Assembly: GCA_907163375.1 (NCBI GenBank)
Contig: CAJQUW010007090.1
Span: 1 to 64,000 of the forward strand
DNA length: 64,000 nt
Direction: 5' to 3'
DNA from: Prostheceraeus crozeri
Taxonomy: Eukaryota; Platyhelminthes; Polycladida; Euryleptidae
Of the stretch, positions 12,460 to 24,545 are shown in pieces. Both the position numbers and the translations under genes were made by a program. Below the pieces are notes generated by a model. It saw only the letters and a program-made list of their open reading frames with translations, ran no database searches and had not been told where the DNA came from. Within the stretch, counting starts at the first letter, position 1; each line of letters opens with the position of its first letter.

Positions 12460-13176
12460 ATGTCTACTGACTGTAGAGCCTTGCATGCTACACCATGCAC
12501 TACTGATCATCGTCATGTATCTCCACCAACATCGCTTCAACGAGGCTCAAGTTTAGGTGCCGAACTCGAGAGAGTTACGGATGTGGCAAATGCAGCTTCT
12601 TTGGCAGTCATCGGCGAAGACGGGGATGAAGAACATTATGAGCCTCTGATGGCTATCGTTGCAACATGTCCTTACGTTCTGCTCAACGTTGGAGGCGAAG
12701 TTCATCAAGTAATGTGGCGAACACTTGACCGTCTACCAAATAGTCGCCTAGGTCGACTCAGACGCTGTCAAAAACGCGGAGAGCTGTCAGTGTTTTGTGA
12801 CGATATCGACGTTCCTGATAAGGCGTGCGGGGACCCTGTCAAGTTATTCTTCGACCGACATGCGAAAGCGTTTGGATGTATACTCAACTTCTATCGTGCC
12901 GGAACACTTCATTTATCGGACGAGTTTTGTGTTGTGGGCTTTGCCGAAGAACTTCGATTTTGGGGAATCGATGACAATCTCTTGGAACCATGTTGTCTTC
13001 ATCGCTATCATCAAAAACAAGAGCAAATCTACGATGAACTAAAAAAGGAAGAAGAGTTAGCTACCGGTGGTGAGGATGTTGTTGAAGAAGCTGACTTCGG
13101 TCCCGGACGTGGTGGGGAGATGAGGAAAAAACTGTGGGATTTGATGGAAAACCCACAAACTTCGATGGCAGCTCGA
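12460..13176 (+). CDS. Shab: Shab/Kv2-like voltage-gated K+ channel, coding exon 1 (N-terminus and T1 domain)
   Basis: Encodes residues 1-239 of a plasma-membrane delayed-rectifier K+ channel subunit. Residues 1-70 are an unrecognised, partly acidic N-terminus. Residues about 71-180 form the T1 (BTB) tetramerisation domain: LLNVGGEVHQVMWRTLDRLP, then FFDRH and ILNFYRAGTLH. The non-Shaker T1 zinc motif HX5CX20CC is intact (H151, C157, C178, C179). RYHQKQEQ and KKLWDLMENPQTSMAAR match the Kv2 T1-S1 linker, which argues for Shab rather than Shaw or Shal. The start is the first in-frame ATG after an upstream stop, with G at -3. The exon ends after R239 at a strong donor, CGA|GTAAGT, in phase 0. 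Unusual: the stretch between CDD and FFDRH is about six residues longer than in the Kv2 proteins I recall and has an extra cysteine. The reading frame continues only five codons past the donor. Confidence 0.95.
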
Positions 13177-15074
13177 GTAAGTTGCAGAAAATAAAAGTTT
13201 CAGTAAGACCTGCAATTTAGGTGTACCTAAACATCAATTAAAAAAGCAATTAGATGACAATAAAATATTCGGATATAATCTAATTCCTTTCATAATGATA
13301 ACGGTGAAAAGGATCCATCCGGTTTCAATATTCGAAGATTGAAAATTTCCATTATAATAGATATTTAATCTCATGATGGAAATTAAATGGATGTTGTGGA
13401 TCTGGATGTTAAATGAATCTCCCGATGTTCCGCAGAATATCAAAGCATGAATATTAGATTTTTTCGTCACTCAATCTGATAAGAAAATGTGATCGAATTT
13501 CTTTACTTTATCATTATCAACCTGAGACGCTATATAATTATCATCAAGTGATTCGTTATGTCCTGATCAGGAATAATTACTGCAGTTCCTGATTGCAAGC
13601 GTAAATGATATGCTTTTGTCGTACACATGTCTTAGACCATGCGCTTTCAATAATGCTGCCGAAATTACTTGTTACTCGTACTTATTATTTGTTGTCAATG
13701 ATAATAGGCTTATTCGATGTAACATTAACACGGTGCATTACAGAAATTGGAATAGTGAAACGAGAGATTTGTTAGATTGCCGTGATTACAAGATTTACGA
13801 GTGCGATATTATTTCAATTGACTGGAATAAAGTTGTTCTAGCACAGATGGTAACTTTGTTTTTTAAAGTATGAGTTTGCAGCGATCTAAAATATTTATTG
13901 AATGATGGCATTCCTCAACATAACTCTTGATTTCATTGATTTCATTTGAATGATGTCAACAACCGCATAATAAAATAGGTGCTTCATTTATCACGCTACT
14001 ATCTAAATAACATTCCGCATGTGCTGTTGTGATTGTGACAGTGGTGAACAGCCAAAGACAATTGAATCGGTAAGAATGTAAATAACCATTTCGACGTCGA
14101 ATAAACCAATCACCAAAAATTCAATGTTAGTCAATGAAAATGCTACTATTTATAATAATTTGGAAACCCATGACGAAATATGAAATTAACTCAGTGGCGT
14201 GCTATACTCTTGTGTGATCTCTTGAAAAACACGCACATCAGTAAATACCATCACATCGAAATAAATGACGTGTAAGTAAAAACACAGTAACATCCAATTT
14301 CTATCAAGTGAATGACTTTATAAAATGAAGGTGTATTCTATTATTTCGTTTTGTTAAAAATGCGATTATCTAGCTTTGTCTTACATCAGGATCTACAACA
14401 ACTCCATTAACTCTATGAGAAATTATTTGATGCATTTTGACTTAGATATGTCTTGAATTTGCCCATTACGCAACTGCGCAAGCTTTAGAATGTAAAATCA
14501 ACCAGAGAAAATATTGCGTGATAAATTTGAATGGTGTTGTGCAAGCATATTCTGCTATGCATATCATATTTTTGGATGCAATAAGGGAGATGTGTAAATT
14601 TAGACTTCCCATGCTTAAGAATGCATTGCTATTGATGATTTGATTATCTGATTGAAAGTAGAGTTTGATTCCTTTTAATCAGTTCAACACAACTTTTTGA
14701 TAAAAGTGTCAATAGTTGTTTCCGTAATGCTTATACAATACAATGCAGCCTTATGTTAAAAATTCTCACAATAGTGATTATTTAAAAAGTTTTGAGTTCA
14801 AAATAAATTATGCTATATCCTGGGAAAATTGTATGCCTACTTGATGAAGGTAGTAATCACCAATCAGTTTTACGTTGACATGCTGTTTATATTCTATTTC
14901 ACAGGAAATTATAGCGTTTTAGTTCTTGAAAATGTTTCATCAATGTATTCAGTCAACAATGTAGCAATTGTTTACATGTAATTATTATCAGCCTTTGTCG
15001 GTTCCCTCGCCGGTGGTGCCAACTTATAGCGATTCAAATTAATTGTGTAAAATTACTGATAGCTTTTTATTGTG

Positions 15075-15207
15075 GGCAATTATTGCGAGGTAATTATCAC
15101 CATTATTTCTAGCAATTTTTCCTTCAATAATTACTATTTTCATCTCTTATGATGTAAGTTTACCGGCAATTATTGCGTTGGGTAACTATTACCGGCAATA
15201 ATTACCG
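15075..15207. repeat. Small inverted repeat rich in GGYAATTATTGC
   Basis: The left end, GGCAATTATTGCGAGG then TAATTATCACC, is matched in inverse by the right end, GGTAACTATTACC then GGCAATAATTACCG. A direct copy of CCGGCAATTATTGCG lies between them. Looks like a 133-bp palindromic element or MITE relic. Confidence 0.5.
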
Positions 15208-17129
15208 TGACATTATCTGGAATATTCTTTACAATACTTCAAATACGGTGCATGTTTTGTGATACCGTGGGTTCTAATAAATCATGCTCAGAGATAAAAT
15301 CTGATGGACAAATCTTACTGTTTTTGATTTTTTTTCAATCAGACATTAACTACTTGTCATCTCAATAGAAACACCAAGCGAAAGTTATTAGGGAAAATTA
15401 CAATTAATGAGAGGATCTGATTAGTGGACTGAAAAACAATAACGATTTCCTATGAGTATATTCTAGAATGTTTTGTTTTTGATCGCCTTTTACTCCAAAG
15501 TTACAGACTTGATGAAGGATTCAATTGTGATAATAGCATGCTTGAAGAAAGAATTCGAATTCAAGCAATCTCCTAAAAGTCATTGTGCAATTATAAAACG
15601 CAGCATGATTGAATTAAATTAATTTAATAATTAGCTAAATTTAATGCAATGTTATGTTGCCAAAAAGTATGAACAAATAAGAATAAATGATTTTCTACAT
15701 TCTCAATGCATAGAGTATTGATACATAATGCATAATATATGTGTGCTTAAAACTGAACCTGAGTGGAAATCTTGCAGGAAAAAGGAAATTTAACTTTGAT
15801 TTCAACAGCATTTTTCTATCACAAGACCGCTTTAAAGCGCTGAGAGTATTGTCTTTATCTCATTATGCACCACACCCCAAAGTAAGGATATCTAAAGAAT
15901 TATAAAACGAAGACTCAAGCATTTGCAGAAATTGAATGTATGACACATGGAGATATTATGAATGCGTGTCATTAAAATGAGATCTCAGCTTCTTGTGAGA
16001 TATACATAGATTGGACTATTACGCACTAGATTTTTTTAAAGCTTTTTTGATGAACCACAATTATTTATCTAATAACTTTGATGATTGTATGTTTGTAATA
16101 AAAGGCGCACAAATAATAGGCAAAAGGCATATCTTAGTATAAAAAGACGCATACATAAAGTATGGGCATAATTTAAGAATATATACCATATACATGTATT
16201 ATTAAGGCATCGAAACTCCACTTTTAAACCATTGTAGTGTAGAAATTGAAATCTTCCTTATCTTCTCAAATTAAACATCTTAAAGCGTCTTTGAATTGGT
16301 CATAAATGATCAAGTCTAAAATTATGTAAGGAATCCAGTACAACGCAATACGTATGATAAATTGATGATCTACGATATTTGTTTCAAATTATATCAGACG
16401 ATAACCTCACAATTTATATAATCTACTGCGTAATGTCCGCGAGTCAATTGCGGAAAATCGTTAATCAATCTGCATGCATGTTCAGCTGCATGTAATGAAA
16501 CAATTCACATTTATTGAATTGTTCTACTGATTTGTAGCTGTCTGCAGTTTGAATGACGATGTCATTCAGCATCTGAGTCACTGAAACTTCAAATTTGGTA
16601 TTATCTCCTGATGACAGTTAAATAAGCCAGAAACGTTTGCAGTTCCCAACAATTTGAATAAAATCAAGTAATTATCTTATGAATCCATTCCTACAGCGGT
16701 TGCATCTTTAATTTACAGTACATGTATGTACGAGTAGTAGAAGCCCATTTATTTGTGATTCATTTCATTGAGTGAACAATGAACATGTACCGCGGCTTGT
16801 ATGAAGTTTGGGGATCGGATAAGGGAAGAAAATCAGCTTGAGGAAGAAATTGAACCGCATAATTTTATAGCCAACTGACATTGAAAGGACAGCTTAGACA
16901 CAAAAATGCTGAACATACTTCAGGCTCATCTTGATGTAGAATTTTATTGCTCGTTATCGTCGTCACGGTAAGAAATATTCAGAATTATCTGTCAGCATTG
17001 ATATCCCTCATGATATGGATAATGGAAAACCCACAAGCCCATGCAAGCGGAAAGTGCACTGGCGGTGTCTCGATACTCTCCATTACCTAATAGAGCAAAG
17101 CATGTCAAAATTGGTATTAGGAGATTGCA

Positions 17130-17211
17130 ATCCCGGGATTTTGGGATGTAGAAACACCGATCCCAGGATCTCGGAATATCGAAAAGTTATTATCCCGAGA
17201 TTGTGGAACTA
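17130..17211. repeat. Minisatellite, three units of about 30-32 bp
   Basis: ATCCCGGGATTTTGGGA at 17130, ATCCCAGGATCTCGGA at 17160 and ATCCCGAGATTGTGGA at 17192 start three diverged units. The first contains the perfect palindrome AATCCCGGGATT. Confidence 0.65.
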
Positions 17212-18960
17212 TCTGCTTTACGATATATTACAGGAAGAAAATTGCTTTCTGATGATCCTCTTACTGTAGAATAAATTCCTTCATGTAATCTGTGAATTAA
17301 CACGGATAATAAATATAGTGTAATATTATTAAGAAGAGCATTACCTATGAAACATGCATGAGCGATAGATATTGCTATACATTAGCAATACATTTACAAC
17401 TTTATTATTTGCTTTGTTATCGCGGATTGTTAATTTGCATTCTCATTAATAACCGGAATGACTTCTCCCCCCGCAGTGTTGACTTTCATCAAAGTGTGCT
17501 TACTTTGTAGAGCTGTAATCAATCATATGGTAGGCCTAATTGAAATAGTTTTGATAGAGGCCTTTTGAAAAATGCAGTGTATAGGCCTAAAAAATGAGTG
17601 TTCGATGCAAACGTCAATTATTTACATTTGATGTCATTCCATTATATATGATGTGACAAACTAAAACTGTAGTTAACTACAAACTAATGAATTAAGTTAA
17701 AGAGATGGAGACGTACATTTAGTTATGATCCATAAAGTATCAAGATCGAAAAATATCAAATGATTGGTCGTAGGGTCTTGTGTTGGCCGACATACGACTT
17801 CATTGACTCAGAGCAATCAAAACCACTTAGACCATCGACACATCTGCAGCAACTAGCCATTAGCATACCAGGTGCAACCAATATTTGTTACTGGTTTCCA
17901 TTGCTAATCTTCTACTGGGATGAATCGAATGCGGAGAATCAATTAGGTTTAGGAGAAATAATCTTGCACATATGCATAGTGCCTACCAGATGCTTCTCCG
18001 TCTTCTAGTCGCATAAGTAGGCCTACTACGTCACATAACTGTGGATCAAATAATTTTCATAATATTGTATCATGAATGATACCAAATTTTTCTACCAAAA
18101 TTTCTACCAGCATGATGAGTTTGAAATCAATGTTATCGATCATTGTTTATCAGATTTTCATCCAAATTCTCCATGATCGATTTCTTTTCAATTTAGTCTC
18201 ACTTCAAATTTTGCTTTGTTGATACCTTTGTGGTTGATAATGCGGTTGTGTTCAGACTCTGCTCTGGAATACATTTCTTTCTATACCCGAGAAAAAATTA
18301 TTGTTTTCTTTTGAAATTGTCACAAAATACATCAACTTTGGCAGTTTTCAATGCTTTGTCATGATTTACATAGTTATTTTCAAAGCTTGCATTTATGGTA
18401 TGCATTTTTAATATAGACTTTATAGTAACGCTTCAAGTTATTTTCATGACAATTCAACAGCCGTACAGCCAACCACTTTTAATGCTTTAAGTTTTTCATG
18501 CAATAAATTCATGCATGTTTTTGAAGCACCGTTTTCTGTTACTTCTTGAATGATACACATGACAATGCGAAGCAGACATTGCGAATTACTTGAGATACTT
18601 TTTGCAGGTTATAGACACCTTTATTCCACGAATTATATGTCATTCCATAAATGTGACAGTTTTAAAAATGATGTCTCCTAGCCGCATAGGCCTTACGTCA
18701 TAGACAGATAAGCATTTCAAAATGAAAAGGTTACAAAGGGAAATCGTTGAAATTATAACTTTCATTTAATTGAAATCAACTGATAATAAAGTTTTCCTCT
18801 AAATTTTCAGATGTGACAGCAATAATTTGAAGGAGACTGTTTATTTTTGTCCATTCAAAGAATCATAAAATCTTTGCATTATGAAAAAGATGTCGGGAAG
18901 ATCAGACTGTCTGCCAATATTGATCACGTTCAATTGTTTTCGTGAGGACTGCTGGGCAAA

Positions 18961-19000
18961 ACTAAACGAAAGTGACAAAAACTAAACGAAAGTGACACAT
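18961..19000. repeat. 20-bp tandem duplication
   Basis: ACTAAACGAAAGTGACAAAA is followed immediately by ACTAAACGAAAGTGACACAT, an exact 17-bp repeat plus flank. A recent slippage-type duplication. Confidence 0.85.
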
Positions 19001-21012
19001 ATGCCAATTTATTCTATGAAACATCAAGTTTCTCATGGTATAATGTTCATAAAAATTAAATTACAACTTCAAATCGAATTTTTCAATTTATAATATATGG
19101 ATTTGAGGCATCTTGTCAATATACATCGGTCGTACATGGCACGGTGCTCATTACTGCTTATAAGAAGTAAGCTATTGACATTTAAGTGTCAAACTTACAA
19201 TATTGAATTCGATTATATTGCACGGAAGTCTAAAAGATTTTACAAATAATCAATAGAGTTACAACTATAAACAATATGCATTACACAATTTCAATTTAAG
19301 CTAGCAATCAATCCGAAATGACAATAAATCATCATAAAATAAAAAATCATTATCTTCAAGATGTATAAATGAATGCGGTTAAACTGAACTTATCGTTCAA
19401 TCCAAACGAATGTAGGCATTGCAGAAAGTGGATTTAACATTTACGGAGTTAGGTAGAAGAGATTAGAAATGAATTGTATTCCACACGACTTCAGAAAGGT
19501 CATTCATCTTTCATGTTTCAAAGAATATCATATAATACTGCCGCGTAAAGATTTGTAGTAAATGAACTGCTGTTGATTTATCAGTAGTATAAGTAGTCAA
19601 TATAAGCTAAATATGAGAAGTTCCAGTAAAATTTAAGACCATGGCTACCAGATGATTTGGCAGCGAATCATCATTGCTCATCAGATAATATTCAAAATCC
19701 AACATTTCATCTGAGTCCTGTAAAAGCAGCTGACAAAAAGTGACTGATGCAATTGTTCAGTAAGAAAAAACTTGGGTTATGTACATTAAATGTCGAGAAT
19801 TTGTTCAATAGCAGGCACAGTAAATATCATAGTTATGAAATAGTGCAACTGGGTAATCAGTGACCAATCAAACAGAGCGACGTGCATCCTCTTGTCTGAA
19901 GATCACTGGATGAGGATATTCTTGCAATAACGACCACACGGAACTTCGTAATTGAATGAACAAGGTTTCACTTTATTTGATTCTTTCCAACTATAAACCT
20001 ACAAATGATTCTACCGGTACACCATCGGTCAACGATCAAAAGACTAGTCGAAATGAGCTGCCAGCTGCATAGTCAATGTATTAATGCAGAACTGGAATCT
20101 GAATAAAGTGACACGAACAAAACATCTCCAATGACATGCTGGGTACTTTTCACAAACTAACGTCGATGCGAGTTTAAAGTCACTTAAGAGTCGCCTGCGC
20201 CATAGATCTTGAGCATAGACGTGAACTTTGCAATTCATCAATTGCTGTGGGTAGTCTCAAACTTACAGGCATGCACAGCTTGAGTTTGGGTTCTATGTAA
20301 AAGCAGTCGATCACGCAATTTTGCTCGCTCCATTTCATAACATGCGATTAATACTTCCTCAACCACTCAAGAGTTGCATTATATACCTCTCTATTATATA
20401 AACTCTGACCAACCTCCCACATTTCTACAAGATGCTACATGAATATTGAAAACTTCGATACATAATGTGACGTACTGCTGTAGCGGAGAGCAATAGCAAC
20501 GGACAGCTTCCTGTGGAAGATTTAGATGATAAATATTGTTGTCGTGAATGTTCAAATATTTACCCGTAGTTCAATTGGGATTGAAATTCATGCAGTACCT
20601 TCGTTTGTCGGTAAATATTTACCAAGGCGTACATTTTAATGAGATATTGTGTTTCATGATTAAATCCGTCATTACTCACAATAATAAGATAAAAAATATT
20701 TGCACAATGTATGCACTTCATCATTGATCATCTATTCTAGGGAGTCAGAATATTTTCCTTGATATTACTAGGAACATCAGTGTAAAATACACACAGTTAG
20801 GACAGGATTAAGGTCATTACTGTCAGGGACATCAATAATTAAAATCAAATATTATCTAAGTGTGAGAAGTCAAAGAAAAGCTTCATTCCTTAACAAAGAT
20901 TGCAATTGAAAATGAGACATTTAATTTTGAACGCATGTTGCACGACTTGTTTCCAGAGTTGCCGTGAAGGACGCGAATTTTCATTCCCAAATTGTCCCAC
21001 GATAGGAGATCT

Positions 21013-21086
21013 CTTTGGGAGTCCTATGAGAATTCCAACACAATACAGGAATGCATTACTTTATGCAGGATTAAGCACATCTGCTT
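21013..21086. repeat. Interspersed repeat copy (related to 45600-45670)
   Basis: GAGTCCTATGAGAATTCC followed by ATGCAGGATTAAGCA aligns along about 60 bp with GAATCCTGTGAGGATTCC followed by ACAATAGGATTAAGCA near 45.6 kb. Family unknown. The 5' part is a near-palindrome of the GGAATCCTATGGGATTCC kind. Confidence 0.45.
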
Positions 21087-21241
21087 AGTAGGCACTACAC
21101 GTGGTGTCTGTTATATATGTTGTTAGATCTTGCCCAGGTTGTTGCCAGATGTATTGTTATCAAAGGCTATATAAGGCTACATATTGTTGTCAGCTAATGT
21201 GTGTGTTTTGACGTTAACGTGTATGTGTCTGATGCTAAATA

Positions 21242-22312
21242 CAGTAGAATTCGCATATATCGGCTTCGGCTACATCGGCGGTTTTTTTTGTCCCGGCAGA
21301 ATTTCCTATCTTTTCCATATAATCGAGTTCGCTTATATCGGCTTCGGCTATTCGGCGCATTTTCGCTGTCCCTGACAGAAAAAAATCGTTTATAACGGCG
21401 GATTTCCTGGAAATCCTCAAGCGATGTGTTTTGCCTAGAAGAGTCACTAGAATGACAGTATATGTGGACGCGGATGGCTGTAGATTCTGTTAGGACTATC
21501 CGATTCTAACTATTCTAGTGGCATGTGAAAATTTTGATCTTCTACAATTCATCTCGATCATGTTTGGGGGTTTGATCAAAATTGTAGAATCTAGCAGCCG
21601 AGGAAAGATAAGTAGGCTTGCCATTGTATCTCACTGATAATTCTCACATAATTAGTCTTTCATTCGACGTGATGATTGCATTGTTAACGCCTTCACCTAC
21701 GATGCTATTGTCAGACCTGACTTAGTGACTGTTGCGTCATCAAAGGAGCACAAGCTACCGTCGAAAACATTGTTGAGTTCGATGCATGTCCTCTCTCTGG
21801 ACAGAAAGCGGCGCGCCACCCCATCCATCTCTATGGTTTCGCCTGCACGTGACTCTTAGCAGCATCTTGATTGACTTAGATTGTCTTGATTTATGCATAC
21901 TCTTCTTTGTTTTGTGCTTCATATAGCAGGTAAGCATGTCGGCATGAAGAAGCTTCAATCTTCTTGATTCAAAAAGCATACTCAGTTTTTGACAAACATA
22001 GTGATATCCGGTTTGCGATATTTACGTTGCAAGCATCAGTTCAGAAAGTCACAATTTTTAGATATCTATTGATTACATAGACACAATTACATGTACATGT
22101 ACTGTACATGTTGGACAATAAGTCAATATGTACATGTATTCAATTATAGCAACGCAATAATTCATGAGTCAATACACGTATATACATTGTATGATGCATG
22201 GCATGATCTCAGAGCTCGTGTAGATTTCACAAAATTTCAAAATTCAGGGAGTTCGCATATATCGGCGGTTTTCGTCTGTCCCTTGAGGCGCCGATATATG
22301 CGAATTCTACTG
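21242..22312. mobile_element. pogo/Tigger-like non-autonomous DNA transposon
   Basis: The left terminus CAGTAGAATTCGCATATATC (21242) is the exact inverse of the right terminus GATATATGCGAATTCTACTG (ending 22312), and TA flanks both sides (21240-21241 and 22313-22314). The start CAGTAGAATTCGC differs by one base from the pogo terminus as I recall it (CAGTATAATTCGC). The element is 1071 bp. Its interior has no transposase that I can recognise, so it should depend on a relative elsewhere. Both ends carry extra copies of the terminal word: at the left a second copy begins near 21328, and at the right an inward copy begins near 22250 and makes an almost perfect palindrome with the tip. The middle (about 21440-22240) is unrecognised. 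Confidence 0.82.
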
Positions 22313-22984
22313 TAATAGAGTGGCGGTTCAGCCTTAACCCTCAATTTCTCCAATCGAATTCAACGAAATTCATTTTGTTTTTCTGTGACATCTTGTAGAA
22401 TTGCAATATAGAGATTTTAAACCACTGTTCTTTTAGATTGCGACGCATCTTCCGCATAGCAATTTCAGACTCACATCATCAGGCCTATAGGGCAAGGAAA
22501 ATCTAAAGTAAAACAAAAAAAATCATTAATTGCATTTATCAATTTCTTTGAGCAACCAACTTGACTTAGCAAATCATGTTTGCCATTTCATGTAAAAAGT
22601 AGTGAATGTATTTCTTGCGACTCAGGTCTCTAGTTCTACCGGGGGTAGCCTATATTTGCAACATTTCCCTAAATGTCTAGAATCCCCTTCGACCGCGTTT
22701 CTGATTCAAAACTTGTGACTTAAAACCACGATCATACCCAAGGTTGCAATTCAGATGGTTATTCGCTAGCGTTGCTATATAGACTCAGATAGCCAGCCAG
22801 AGAGGGCAACCAAAACCTCAAGACCTCAAGGTTGATTGAAAGTCCTGAGAAGTGAATGTAATTATATCAATGCAGTTAGTTACATGCAATAATCGTCAAC
22901 AGCCTAACTGAAAGTGTCACTACCAGTCAAGGCATTTACTGGTAGGCAATGATCGGTTGAAAGGGATGCGATTGCTGGATTGAG

Positions 22985-23066
22985 ATGGGAAGGCAATCTT
23001 GATGTAAGTATGTTAAATGTAATGTAAATGTAAATGCAAGCGTAATGTAATGTTAATATAAGCATG
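22985..23066. repeat. Low-complexity TAATGTAAATG tract
   Basis: Irregular repeats of TGTAATG/TGTAAATG over about 80 bp, probably from slippage. Confidence 0.6.
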
Positions 23067-24005
23067 TTGCAAAACTATTTTAATTTATAGCAAGCTTCTG
23101 TTCACTTCATAGAGAATGGGAAAGTGTGAAAATGATCCACGTAAGATAGGCCTACTCTTCAATGCTGAGCACTAGAAAATCGCCGTCACTATTTTTCACA
23201 AATGGGATGATTTCAATTATCAAAAAAAGTAAAAATTAAAAATAAAGTTTGTGACGTATAGTATTTTTACAAAATACATAGAAAATGTCTTTAATGACAA
23301 TTCAGTAAAACCCGGGCGTTCCGGAGGGCCATACCCGGGGAATGGAGGGCCAAAGCAAAATATAACCTGGGGATTGTATTTGAAGAAATAAGGCAATATT
23401 TGTTTCGGGATTGGTTTCGTATGGTTAAGGCAATTACGAGTCAATGTACTGTACTGGTATCGCTTGAGTTTCTGGCCGATTAACCTTTTGGAAGTGAACA
23501 AGTATGGAAACATAATTGCTTTCAGTTTATGCAATTCATTCGATTACACACATTAATTGACAAGATGATAAAATTGACGAGTATTCCCATGAGTTTGGTG
23601 CATTAACTGAAAGCTTGTGAGGTTGCTGGGTAACAATGAAAAATTAACGAAAACTTTATAATGATTATATAAAGCACTACGTTAGATCCGGATCGACCAG
23701 TGAGCCGATGATTGCGACAACTATGCTTGAAAAGAGATCTTTCCTCATTCTATTCCTTGCAAATGCAAAGAGATTTAATGCGCCCTCTACAGAATTGTTT
23801 TCCTTCGTACAGTAGCGAATGAGACAGGACTGAATCTACGTATACGGGTTATCCACAGAAAATTAGTAAATTTGTTTACTTTGGACTAGCAGCGGAAAAT
23901 TTTTGGGCTTATCAAGTTGTCCTATCAGAGACCTCTTTGAAGCATCCATTTTTGTGATGGTCAAGCAAGGATGTCTGATGAAGCTGATTCCCGAACTTTG
24001 CGATG

Positions 24006-24093
24006 TATGTATTTTTAATAATTTAAAAAATTTTTGAAAAAAATTATTTTTAAAAATTAATAATTTTAATGTGTTTTAATAACATTAAAACAG
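24006..24093. repeat. AT-only low-complexity tract
   Basis: About 85 bp made almost wholly of A and T (TTAATAATTTAAAAAATTTT and similar). It sits directly beside the LINE remnant that follows and could be its decayed 3' tail region, since the LINE lies on the minus strand and ends here. Confidence 0.6.
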
Positions 24094-24545
24094 TTTGTAA
24101 TGGAAGATGGCAGCTACCACGATGGAGGATACTAATGCGCAGAGCTGACTCCTTGTTAATGTCCTGTGCATGAACTTTCCAATGCAAGTCGTTGGTAATC
24201 GTGAAACTAAGGACGGTTCTGTTCTAATCTGTTCTCTGATATTATTACGCAACATATTGATGTCATGCTTGTCATCTCTTTTAATTCGTGAGAATTGTCC
24301 GAATTTTTGAAAGATTGAAAGAAGCATCAATTCTCAACTTCTTGCTGTCTGCATGCATTATTCCTCTACTCACCAGACAATCTGGGAGGTGATTGATGTT
24401 CGGTACAATAAGAGTCAGTCCCAAAATAGACCCTTCCTGGAAATCCTGGATAAATAAAATCAACGGAAGGCTTTTTAGCATTTAAGACGATAGACATCGG
24501 CCGATAGCCAAAGAAAGAGGAAGTTCATGAAGATTTGACTTCGTG
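24094..24545 (-). mobile_element. LINE reverse-transcriptase fragment (CR1/Jockey-like group)
   Basis: The minus-strand frame ending near 24281 reads DFQEGSILGLTL then INHLPDCLVSRGIMHADSKK. This matches the RT stretch PQGSILGPTLF...INDLPDCL...FADDTKL of non-LTR retrotransposons. The catalytic YADD-type box has become HADS. In another frame (about 24105-24190, reading leftwards) VSFTITNDLHWKVHAQDINK fits the downstream LGVTI..DL.W..H...I module. Frame changes and stops show it is inactive. Only the middle of ORF2 remains. The clade cannot be set from this little sequence. Confidence 0.75.

Noticed and set aside
14192-14212. CAGTGGCGTGCTATAC as a possible hAT terminus
   Set aside because: No matching inverse end nearby.
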